From the NCBI GenBank assembly GCA_963809715.1, contig CAWEKO010000006.1:372001-436000 (forward strand): a stretch of DNA of 64,000 nucleotides, in the 5' to 3' direction. This DNA comes from Bog-473 sp963809715. GTDB taxonomy: Bacteria > Actinomycetota > Acidimicrobiia > Acidimicrobiales > RAAP-2. How positions within the stretch are numbered: position 1 is the stretch's first letter; each line of letters starts with the position of its first letter. Positions 43,391 through 50,665 of this stretch are shown in pieces. The position numbers and the translations under genes were made by a program. The notes beneath the pieces were generated by a model, which was given only the letters and a program-made list of their open reading frames with translations, was not told where the DNA came from and ran no database searches.

Positions 43391-44164
43391 ATGGTCAAAG
43401 TGGTTGCGGTGGCCAACCAAAAGGGTGGGGTCGCCAAGACGACCACCGTGCACTCGATCGGCGTGGCCATGGCCCAACAGGGCCATCGCGTCCTCGTGAT
43501 CGATCTCGATCCGCAGGCGTGCCTCACGTTCTCATTGGGCTTCGACCCCGACGGGGTCGACTCTTCGCTGCACGACGTGCTGGTCAGTCGGGCCCGCCTG
43601 TCCGAAGTGGTACGCCCGGTGCCCGGGGTCGACGGACTCTCGCTCGTGCCGGCCACCATCGACCTGGCCGGCGCCGAGGTTCATTTGCTCAGCCGGAACG
43701 GACGCGAGCAGGTCCTGTCGCAAGCTCTCCTCACGGTGGCGTCCGAGTACGACGCGGTGTTCATCGATTGCCCGCCCTCCCTGGGAATCCTCACGATCAA
43801 CGGTCTTACCGCGGCCGAAGCGGTAGTGATTCCCGTCCAATGCGAGGCGCTCAGCCACCGCGGGGTCGGACAATTGCTCGAAACGATCGATGACGTACGT
43901 CACTTCGTCAACGAGAAGTTGCGCGTGCTCGGTGTGATTCCGACCATGTTCGACGCCCGTACGAACAACGCACGCAAGGTGCTCGCAGAGGTCGAGGAAC
44001 GCTACGGGCTGCCGCTGTTCGAACCTCCGGTTCCGAAGTCGGTGCGCTTCGCGGAGGCACCCGCCCTCGGCCAGTCCGTGCTCGAACACGCACCCACGTC
44101 GCCGGGCGCGGTGGCCTACCGGACGCTCGCGAGCTCGCTCTACGACGCCATGCAAAAGGCCTGA
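43391..44164 (+). CDS. ParA-family partitioning ATPase (orphan)
   Basis: 257 residues. The deviant Walker A NQKGGVAKTTTVHSIG is at residues 9-24, VLVIDLDPQACLTFSLG is the A' motif, and VFIDCPPSLGILTINGL is Walker B. Late residues carry TNNARKVLAEVEERYG. The family positions chromosomes, plasmids or protein clusters by ATP-driven dimer cycling on the nucleoid. No parB follows; the next gene, immediately adjoining, encodes a small zinc-ribbon protein. It may therefore be a chromosomal orphan ParA with a non-ParB partner. Confidence 0.88.
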   Translation: MVKVVAVANQKGGVAKTTTVHSIGVAMAQQGHRVLVIDLDPQACLTFSLGFDPDGVDSSLHDVLVSRARLSEVVRPVPGVDGLSLVPATIDLAGAEVHLLSRNGREQVLSQALLTVASEYDAVFIDCPPSLGILTINGLTAAEAVVIPVQCEALSHRGVGQLLETIDDVRHFVNEKLRVLGVIPTMFDARTNNARKVLAEVEERYGLPLFEPPVPKSVRFAEAPALGQSVLEHAPTSPGAVAYRTLASSLYDAMQKA

Positions 44165-44545
44165 GTGCCGTCCCGTCGCGAACGGCCGCCCGACCCACTG
44201 GGCAAGCGTGCCTTGTTCCGGGTGCCCCCGCAGGCGGGTGCGGAGTCAGGAAGCGCCGGCGCGGCCACCGTGCCGTTGACGGTGGGAAGACACGCTCTCT
44301 ACTCGGGACCACATCCCGAACAGGGTGAAGTTGGTCCCGTAGCGGACAATCCGGAGGCTCGACGAGGCACCTTCGTAGTCGAGTGCCAACGGTGCAGTCG
44401 GGTTTCGTCGGTCGGAGTCCTCGACCTGTTGCGCTTCCAGCTCCCGCTCGGGATCTGGCTTCCTCGGGGCCGCTTCGACCGTCGCATGACCTGCCCCGCC
44501 TGCCGCAAGCGCGCTTGGTGCAGCGTGACATTCCGCCGCCGCTGA
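44165..44545 (+). CDS. Small zinc-ribbon protein downstream of ParA
   Basis: 126 residues starting at a GTG directly after the ParA stop. The N-terminal 70 residues are basic and low in structure; the C-terminal half has VECQRC and MTCPAC, two CxxC pairs about 37 residues apart, likely one zinc site. The string RFQLPLGIWLPRGRFDRRM lies between them. The zero-gap arrangement suggests co-translation and a functional link to ParA. No known family name; possibly an adaptor that gives the ParA its cargo. Confidence 0.7.
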   Translation: MPSRRERPPDPLGKRALFRVPPQAGAESGSAGAATVPLTVGRHALYSGPHPEQGEVGPVADNPEARRGTFVVECQRCSRVSSVGVLDLLRFQLPLGIWLPRGRFDRRMTCPACRKRAWCSVTFRRR

Positions 44546-44631
44546 CCCGACCACCTTCGCGGCCCACGGCGAGGCCCGTGGCGATACTCCGCCGGCTGCG
44601 GCGACCGACGACTCGCTTGCAGGTGCGCCGC

Positions 44632-44770
44632 GGGAGGCGCCTCGAGAGGATCGCTCGACCGCCCTGTGGAGTCAACCGCAGGTGGTGGAGTGGGCACCGA
44701 CAGCTGCGCCGTCGGGAGGCGCCTCCAGAGGATCGCTCGACCGCCCTGTGGAGTCAACCGCAGGTGGTGG
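44632..44770. repeat. Two 57-bp direct repeats downstream of tRNA-Pro
   Basis: 44632-44688 and 44714-44770 are identical except for one base, with an 82-bp period. Each starts with a perfect palindrome (GAGGCGCCTC) and ends GTCAACCGCAGGTGGTGG. A third GTCAACCGCA lies at 44779-44788, two bases from the encoded CCA of tRNA-Pro. They lie on the 3' side of the tRNA, where attachment sites occur, but no integrase is near. Confidence 0.85.
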
Positions 44771-44790
44771 TTGTGCTGGTCAACCGCACA

Positions 44791-44869
44791 TGGTCGGGAT
44801 GCCGGGATTTGAACCCGGGACCTCCTGCTCCCAAAGCAGGCGCGCGCTGCCAAGCTGCGCCACATCCCG
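44791..44869 (-). tRNA. tRNA-Pro (TGG)
   Basis: Acceptor CGGGATG/CATCCCG, anticodon stem CCTGC/GCAGG with loop TTTGGGA (anticodon TGG), T-arm CCGGG-TTCAAAT-CCCGG, CCA encoded. The linker between D-stem and anticodon stem appears to be 3 nt rather than 1, making the gene 79 nt. Confidence 0.92.
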
Positions 44870-44885
44870 TATCGCCCGACGAATG

Positions 44886-45582
44886 CTAGTTGGGTGATAC
44901 GGCCCCCTGGCTCACGTCCGAGGGCTGAGCGACGAGGAGCACGTCGACGAGCAGGCGAGAGCACGAGCGGATCTCGGCCCAGCTCCAGCCCAGCACGCGG
45001 CGCAACAACGAGAACACCTCGGCGCTGGCCACCGCCCATACGGTGTCGGTGCTCTCCTCCGGCGTGGACCGCAGCCGGTCTTCCGGCAGCATGCCGACGA
45101 CGGCGCGGAAGGTCTCCAGTCGGAGTCGGTGCGCCGCGTCAAGCGTGGCGGCCACCGATGAGTCGGACGCGGCCGCCTCCCGCTGCGCCACCTGCATTGG
45201 CTCGACCGCTCCTGGATCTGGCAGATCAGCTCGGCGATCATGCTGCACCTGGCGGACAGGGTTCGGCTCGGCGGCCACGGCAGCGAAGGCCAGGGCGGTC
45301 GTGGACGAGCACCTCTTCGTCGTCGCCTGCCACCGCGACGGATCACGGCTGCGTTGAGCAGGTCCGCCTTAGCTGCGCCCAGCGGTGTACACCGACTGCA
45401 TGGCCACGCCGGCGTCGCGGGCGATGTCGGCCATGGTCGTCCCCCGGTAGCCGTTGGACTCGAACAGCCGAGTGGCCGCCTCGATGACCCGGGTCCGCGT
45501 AGCCCGTTTCTCCTCCTCAGCCCGTTCGCGCCGCTTCCGTTGCGTCGTAGGGGCGTTTGGTCTCCCCGGCGGTATTTGACAT
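44886..45582 (-). pseudogene. TetR-family transcriptional regulator, multiply frameshifted
   Basis: Pieces of one TetR protein occur in all three frames. They start at ATG 45582 (MSNTAGETKR), then the HTH part RVIEAATRLFESNGYRGTTM and ARDAGVAMQSVYTA, then KADLLNAAVIRRVAGDDEEV, MIAELICQIQERSS, and finally LRLETFRAVVGMLPEDRLRS to the stop at 44886. At least four shifts are needed to join them. The HTH is recognisable, so decay is recent. It is divergent from another pseudogene, with a palindromic operator between. Confidence 0.82.
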
Positions 45583-45616
45583 TAGAACCTCATTGTGTGC
45601 AGAATAATATTACGAT

Positions 45617-45631
45617 TAGAAATATATTCTA
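45617..45631. promoter_or_regulatory. Palindromic operator in an AT-rich divergent promoter
   Basis: TAGAA-ATATA-TTCTA is a perfect inverted repeat in a strongly AT-rich 60-bp patch within otherwise GC-rich DNA. It lies between the divergent TetR and DinB-like pseudogenes, 20 bases before the latter's ATG. It was probably the TetR binding site. Confidence 0.6.
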
Positions 45632-45651
45632 GTGTAATGAAGGAGATGCCA

Positions 45652-46105
45652 ATGGACCCGATCGATGGACTCGAAAAAGCCTGGGACCAGGGGAGCGATC
45701 TGCTGGCGGATTCCGGACGGACGATCTGAAAGCGGCCACGCCTTGCGTTGGGAGTGACGTACGCACAGTGGTCAACCACGTGCTCGGTGAGGCGTTGATG
45801 ATGACCGAGGCCAATCGTGGAGTGGCGGGAAGCAATGACGCGAGGCGACCTGATAGGCGAGGCGACGCGTACACAACTTGGCAGACGATCGGAAGGAAAA
45901 CGTCGCTCGTGGCCGCGCGGCTCGAGGACCTACGCGGGCGGAGGCCGAGCTTCTGCGTCCGCCGTCGGGGACCAGCGTGTACACGCAGCACTCGCCATCG
46001 GCGGTATGAGCTTGCGGAACCCGATCGGTCCGGCGCGTCCATGCCTTCGAGACGTGAGGCGCAGAATGCGAGCCCGCCCGTCCAAATCTTCATAACCGGC
46101 GGCCG
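45652..46105 (+). pseudogene. TIGR03086/DinB-like (mycothiol-dependent) protein, frameshifted
   Basis: Starts ATG at 45652 with AGGAG 6 bases upstream, reads MDPIDGLEKAWDQGSDLLA, then needs a shift to continue DDLKAATPCVGSDVRTVVNH and VLGEALMMTEANRGVAGSN. Later pieces occur in other frames (for example RGDLIG and LEDLRG). The N-terminal pattern matches the TIGR03083/03086 maleylpyruvate-isomerase-like helical bundle, where the His in VVNHV is a metal ligand. At least three disruptions. Divergently paired with the broken TetR gene. Confidence 0.7.
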
Positions 46106-46139
46106 GCGGTGGGCGGCTGCAGACCCGCGCCCTCCTGGC

Positions 46140-47498
46140 TCAGGTCTGCTCGACCGCCAGCACCTGCCACTCCTCGGGCACGCCCTTGAGCGTGTATCGC
46201 CCCCGGTCGGTCAAGACCAGGCCCGAGCCGACCACCAGGTCGCGCACCGTCCCGGTGACGAGGACCTCACCGGCGCCGGCCATGGCCATCACACGCGCCG
46301 CGATGTGCACGGCCAGGCCGCCGATGTCGTCGCCCCGCAGCTCCACCTCTCCCGCGTGCAGGCCTGCCCGCAGATCCAGGCTGGCGATCCGGGCGGTCTC
46401 GACCATGGCGGCGGCGCAGCGCACCGCCTGGGTCGGAGTGGCGAAACGGGCCAACACCCCGTCGCCCGTCGTCTTCACCAGGGTGCCGTCGTGGCGCTCG
46501 AGCAGCCGCCGTACGTTCACCTCGAACTCGTCGATCACGCTGCGCCACTGGCTGTCACCGAGCGCAGCGGCCCGCGCCGTCGAATCCACGATGTCGGTGA
46601 AGAGCACGGTGGCCAGCAGGCGGGTCGCCGTGGGTGCGCTGCGGGTGCCGGTGACGAACTCCTCGATCTCGTCGATCAGGCCGTCGAACTCGCCGGCCCA
46701 AGGCAACAAGTCGGTCCCGGGCACCATGACCAGGCGCGCCCCGGCGATGTGCCGGGCCAGATAGCGGCCGTGCTCGGCCAGGTTCGAAACGGTGTCGGTC
46801 CGGGCCACGCTCAGGGTGGGGCAGGTCACCGAGGGCAGGCACCAGCGCAGGTCGGCCGAGAATGTGACCAGGTTGAAGGCGGTCGCCGTGGCCGGGCTGG
46901 CCCCCCTCTGCGCCGCCCGCTGCCACCACTCACGGAAGCCGACTCGGTGGGCCAGGCTCGGAGCGAAGTTCGCGATGTCCTGGGGTACGCCGTCGTCGAG
47001 GAGCGGCACGTCGATGTCACTCCCTCGAGCGGTCAGCTCGGGCGAGACCCCGAAGGTGTAGTCCTCCGCCCAGCCGACCCGCGCCGTCCCGTTCAGCAAC
47101 ACCAGCGAGTGCACCCGCTCGGGATGGGTCGCCGCCAGCCACAAGGCAGGCATGGTGCCGGCATTGGGGGCGAGCACGACCGCTGACTCGCAGCCCGCTG
47201 CGTCCAGGACAGCCAGAGCGTCGCGGCCCCAACCCTCGATGGAGGGATCCGTCCCTGCGGGCAGCGGATCCGAGAGCCCGAGTCCTCCGGCGTCGAAGCG
47301 GATGAGCCGGCTGAAGGCCGCCAGCCGCTCGGTGTAGCGGTTCCAGTTGGGCTCGTCCACGGTCTCGTCGATGGAGATCATGAGCCCGCTGGTGAACTCC
47401 AGCACGTCGATGACGTCCGGACCCGCCGCGGCGCCCCAGACCTGGTATCCCACGTGCCGCCCGTCACGGGGCGCGTACTGGATCTGTGGCGCGCTCAT
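46140..47498 (-). CDS. Alpha/beta-hydrolase-like domain fused to a class III nucleotidyl cyclase
   Basis: 452 residues from the ATG at 47498. Residues 1 to about 265 form an alpha/beta-hydrolase fold (VGYQVWG, LIRFDAGGLGLSDP, HPERVHSLVLLNG), but the nucleophile elbow reads VLAPNAGTMPAL: Asn stands where Ser should be. Residues about 280-452 form a class III cyclase domain: LATVLFTDIVDSTARA (first metal Asp pair), LVKTTGDGVLARF (second) and HIAARVMAMAGAGEVLVTGT. Both metal Asp residues are present, so cyclase activity is plausible. The hydrolase part may be a ligand sensor rather than an enzyme. Such fusions are known in mycobacteria and relatives. Confidence 0.85.
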   Translation of the reverse strand: MSAPQIQYAPRDGRHVGYQVWGAAAGPDVIDVLEFTSGLMISIDETVDEPNWNRYTERLAAFSRLIRFDAGGLGLSDPLPAGTDPSIEGWGRDALAVLDAAGCESAVVLAPNAGTMPALWLAATHPERVHSLVLLNGTARVGWAEDYTFGVSPELTARGSDIDVPLLDDGVPQDIANFAPSLAHRVGFREWWQRAAQRGASPATATAFNLVTFSADLRWCLPSVTCPTLSVARTDTVSNLAEHGRYLARHIAGARLVMVPGTDLLPWAGEFDGLIDEIEEFVTGTRSAPTATRLLATVLFTDIVDSTARAAALGDSQWRSVIDEFEVNVRRLLERHDGTLVKTTGDGVLARFATPTQAVRCAAAMVETARIASLDLRAGLHAGEVELRGDDIGGLAVHIAARVMAMAGAGEVLVTGTVRDLVVGSGLVLTDRGRYTLKGVPEEWQVLAVEQT

Positions 47499-47604
47499 AG
47501 CGCATGCAGTCTGCCGTGCAGGCCCGACACCCGCCGCGCCGAGCACGACGAGATGGTCGGCCCGCCGCGAAGGTAGGGGATCGGGCCAGAGCGGCCCGGA
47601 GGGT

Positions 47605-49338
47605 TCAGCGCGCGCCGCGCAACAGCCGGCCCGGGTACTCCCCGGTCGGCTCACCACCCTCGAAGGTCACCGTCCCCTTCTTGATGGTGCACACGTACCC
47701 CTCGGCCTTCTGGAGCAGGCGGCGGCCCCCGGCCGGTAGGTCACTGCGCACGAACGGTGCGCCCAGGCTCAGGGCCTCGTAGTCGATGACGTTGAGGTCG
47801 CCCAGCGCGCCGACCTCGACCGTGCCCCGGTCCGACATGCCGTAGAGGCGCGCCGTGTCGTGCGTCTGCTTCTTCACCACGTACTCGAGGGGCAGGGTGG
47901 CCCCGCGCGACCGATCGCGCGTCCAGTGCGTGAGCATGAACGTGGGCATCGAGCCGTCGCAGATCGTCCCGGTGTGGGCGCCCCCGTCGGAGAGGCCGAG
48001 CAGGCTGCGGGGGTGCAGCAGCATCTCGTGCACGTGGTCGAGGTCGCCGGTGGCGTAGTTGAGGATGGGGAGGTAGAGCAGGCCCTGCCCGTTGTCCCGG
48101 GCCATCTCGTCGTAGGCCACCTCGAGGGGGGTCATCCCCCGTGCGGCGGCCACGCCGGCCAGCGAGCGCTCCGGTCCCGGCTCGTAGTCGGGAGGGTCGC
48201 CGAGAACGAAGGTGCGGTGGTACGCCTTCTCCATCGCTGCGGCCTGGGCCGGCGACGACGGCGTCCACGAGGTGATGCGCCGGCGCAGCTCGGGATCGGC
48301 CAGCGCCGCGCCGAGCTCGTCGACCGAGAGCCCGCGGGCCCGCAGCTCCTGGTACTCCGGGAAGTCGGAGAAGAGACAGAGGGTGGCGTGGTGGCCGGTC
48401 AGCAGTCCGGTCGGGCGTCCGGCGACCTGCGGGAAGAGCATGGCCCCCTCGGCGCAGGCCTCGAGCGAGGCGGCGAGTTGCTTGCGCCACAGCTCGGGGT
48501 CGTCGTCCACCTGGAGCAGGACGTAGGAGACCGGGCGTTCCATGGCGGCCGAGAGCCGTCGCATCCAGTCGATCTCCAGCCAGGCGTCGCCCAGCATCTC
48601 GCCGGCGGACCCGATGGGGGCGAGCTCGAACACGCCCGCCTTGGCCTCGGTCAGCGCCGCCCCGATGCCGAAGAGCTCGTCCTCCGCTGCGTAGGTGCCG
48701 GGCACCGGCTCGCCGTCGCTGGCCCGGTGCCCGATGGTGCGCGAGGTGGAGAAGCCCAGCGCCCCGGCCCGCAAGGCCTCGAGCACGATGACCCGCATGG
48801 CCTCGATCTCCTCGGGCGAGGCCGGTTCGTTCTTGGCCCCGCGCTCGCCCATGACGTAGGCCCGCACGGCCCCGTGGGGAACCTGGGTCCCGATGTCGAC
48901 CGTCCAGCGCCGGCGCTCCAGGGCGTCGAGGTACTCGGGGAACGTCTCCCATTCCCACTCGATCCCCTCGGCCAGGGCCGTACCGGGAATGTCCTCGACA
49001 CCCTCCATGAGACCGATGAGCCAGTCGTGGCGGTCGGGCCGGGCGGGCGCGAAGCCAACGCCGCAATTGCCCATCACGAGCGTCGTCACCCCGTGCCACG
49101 AGGAGGGGGCCAGTTCGGGATCCCACGTGGCCTGCCCGTCGTAGTGGGTGTGGACGTCGACCCATCCCGGCGTGACGAGCAAGCCGCCGGCGTCGATGAT
49201 GCGGGTGGCGCCGCCCTGCACCTGCCCCACATCGGTGATGCGGCCCTCGTCGACCGCGACGTCCGCCTGTCTCGCCTCGGCACCGGTCCCGTCGACCAGC
49301 GTTCCGCCCTTGATGATCAGGTCGTGCATGCCCTGCAT
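47605..49338 (-). CDS. D-aminoacylase-like amidohydrolase (amidohydrolase family 3), third paralogue
   Basis: 577 residues, close to the protein at 6435 over the whole length. MHDLIIKGGTLVDGTGAEAR, the HTHYDGQATWDPE metal motif, NCGVGFAPARPDRHDWLIGL, SDGGAHTGTICDGSMPTFML and the C-terminal EYPGRLLRG correspond. The start could be either of two ATGs, 49338 or 49329. It follows the cyclase fusion's upstream gap on the same strand. Substrate unknown; the conservation across the two close paralogues suggests related substrates. Confidence 0.85.
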   Translation of the reverse strand: MQGMHDLIIKGGTLVDGTGAEARQADVAVDEGRITDVGQVQGGATRIIDAGGLLVTPGWVDVHTHYDGQATWDPELAPSSWHGVTTLVMGNCGVGFAPARPDRHDWLIGLMEGVEDIPGTALAEGIEWEWETFPEYLDALERRRWTVDIGTQVPHGAVRAYVMGERGAKNEPASPEEIEAMRVIVLEALRAGALGFSTSRTIGHRASDGEPVPGTYAAEDELFGIGAALTEAKAGVFELAPIGSAGEMLGDAWLEIDWMRRLSAAMERPVSYVLLQVDDDPELWRKQLAASLEACAEGAMLFPQVAGRPTGLLTGHHATLCLFSDFPEYQELRARGLSVDELGAALADPELRRRITSWTPSSPAQAAAMEKAYHRTFVLGDPPDYEPGPERSLAGVAAARGMTPLEVAYDEMARDNGQGLLYLPILNYATGDLDHVHEMLLHPRSLLGLSDGGAHTGTICDGSMPTFMLTHWTRDRSRGATLPLEYVVKKQTHDTARLYGMSDRGTVEVGALGDLNVIDYEALSLGAPFVRSDLPAGGRRLLQKAEGYVCTIKKGTVTFEGGEPTGEYPGRLLRGAR

Positions 49339-49449
49339 CGTCTCACGCCGACCGGCCGCTCGCCTGCCGGCCGCGTGAGACGCCAGGTCTCCCGTCGTGT
49401 CCTGAACCTCGGCCTGCGTGAACCTGGGCCTGCCTCAACCTGGGCCTGG

Positions 49450-49605
49450 TTAGACCTTGGCCTTGCCCAGGATGCGGTTCATCTTCGTGCCGCACTGGGG
49501 GCACGTGCCCTGCGCGGCCCGCCTCCCGTTGGCCAGCTCGACCTCCTGGCCGTCGAACTCCCGCTTCTCCCGGCACTTCACGCAGTACCCCTCGTAGTTC
49601 GCCAT
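49450..49605 (-). CDS. DUF5679 small zinc-ribbon protein
   Basis: A 51-residue protein from the ATG at 49605, with GAGGAG 6 bases upstream. It reads MANYEGYCVKCREKREFDGQ at the start and has a second CxxC (CPQCGTKM) before a lysine-rich end. This matches the DUF5679 pattern of a single zinc ribbon of about 50 residues found across actinobacteria. Function unknown. It lies between the amidohydrolase and the core block, on the opposite strand from the latter. Confidence 0.85.
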   Translation of the reverse strand: MANYEGYCVKCREKREFDGQEVELANGRRAAQGTCPQCGTKMNRILGKAKV

Positions 49606-49718
49606 GGATCTCTCCTCTGCTGATCGCCCCCTCGGACCCGGTCGAACGTAGCGGGAGCATTACGGGGAGAGGGGGATGGTCACGAATCCCGGCGCCTCAT
49701 CCGGTACCGCAGGGAAGC

Positions 49719-49724
49719 TACATT
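49719..49724 (+). promoter_or_regulatory. -10 box for a probable leaderless transcript
   Basis: TACATT lies 7 bases before the GTG at 49732; no ribosome site is present. Same layout as at 43379. Confidence 0.45.
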
Positions 49725-49731
49725 CGTCGTC

Positions 49732-50586
49732 GTGACGATCAACGGTGCAGGTCAGGGCAGTGGTTGGACCGAGCGGGGGCGTGCCGCCACGGTCGCGCTG
49801 AGAGAGACCTGGGAGGGTCTGGCCGGGGCCTGTTACGAGCTCTCCGACTCCGAGTGGGCCCTGCCCACGGAGTGCCCCGGCTGGGACGTCAAGGACCAGC
49901 TGTCCCACCTCGTCGGGATCGAACGCTCCATCATGGGCCAGCCGGCGCCGGTCTGGGAGGGCCCGTTCGGCGACCACGTGCACAACGACTTCGCACGGAG
50001 CAACGAGCCGTGGATCGCGGTGCGCCGCCCCCTCTCCGGGGCCACGGTGCGGGCCGAGTTCGTCGAGGTGGCCGAGACGAGGCTGGCCCAGCTCGACCTG
50101 CTGACCGAGGACGAGTGGGCCGCAGTCGGCTGGAGCCCACTGGGGGAGCGCCCCCACGCAGAATTCATGGAGATCCGGGTCTACGACAGCTGGGTGCACG
50201 AGCAGGACGTGCGGCGTGCCCTGGATCGACCCGGAGGGAGTGGCAACCAGGCCTCGGCCCTGTCGATCGACCGCGTGCAGGGGGCCATGGGCTTCGTCGT
50301 CGGCAAAAAGGCGGGCTCCCCCGACGGCACCGTGGTGCGCTTCGACGTCGCCGGGCCCGACCGCGATGCCCGCGCCTTCACCGTGGCCGTGCGGGACGGG
50401 CGCGCCCGCGAGGTCGGCGACGAGGTGGCGCCGACGGTGACCCTGTCGATGTCGAGTCTCGACTTCGTACGGCTGGGCTGCGGCCGGGTCGGCGCGGCCG
50501 AGCTGGAGGCCGCCGGGTCGATCGGCGTCGAGGGCGACGCGGCGGCCGGCCGGGCCGTCCTCGACGCCATGAACTTCATGCCCTGA
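49732..50586 (+). CDS. TIGR03083/DinB-like maleylpyruvate isomerase-type protein
   Basis: 284 residues. The N-terminal helical bundle (about 1-180) has the family pattern: ELSDSEWALPTECPGWDVKD, then LSHLVGIERSI with a metal-ligand His, ERPHAEFMEIRVYDSWVHEQD with two more His. The C-terminal domain is SCP2-like (DGTVVRFDVAGPDRDARAFT, ending VEGDAAAGRAVL). Family members are often mycothiol-dependent isomerases or transferases. The gene stands just upstream of tig with a separate promoter. It is the intact relative of the decayed gene at 45652. Confidence 0.82.
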   Translation: MTINGAGQGSGWTERGRAATVALRETWEGLAGACYELSDSEWALPTECPGWDVKDQLSHLVGIERSIMGQPAPVWEGPFGDHVHNDFARSNEPWIAVRRPLSGATVRAEFVEVAETRLAQLDLLTEDEWAAVGWSPLGERPHAEFMEIRVYDSWVHEQDVRRALDRPGGSGNQASALSIDRVQGAMGFVVGKKAGSPDGTVVRFDVAGPDRDARAFTVAVRDGRAREVGDEVAPTVTLSMSSLDFVRLGCGRVGAAELEAAGSIGVEGDAAAGRAVLDAMNFMP

Positions 50587-50665
50587 GCCGACTTCAGGAG
50601 CGTCGAACGGCGCCTCGAGGCGGGAGTCCGGGCCCCCGGGGCTGCCAGTAGAGTGTTCCATTCCT

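Noticed and set aside
44632..44869. tRNA-Pro region as an integrated element
   Set aside because: No integrase, no second att-like copy of the tRNA end and no element boundary found in the window; only the repeats are reported.
44682..44897. A plus-strand frame containing GMPGFEPGTSCSQS
   Set aside because: This is the well-known false peptide produced by reading the antisense of a tRNA gene, here tRNA-Pro.
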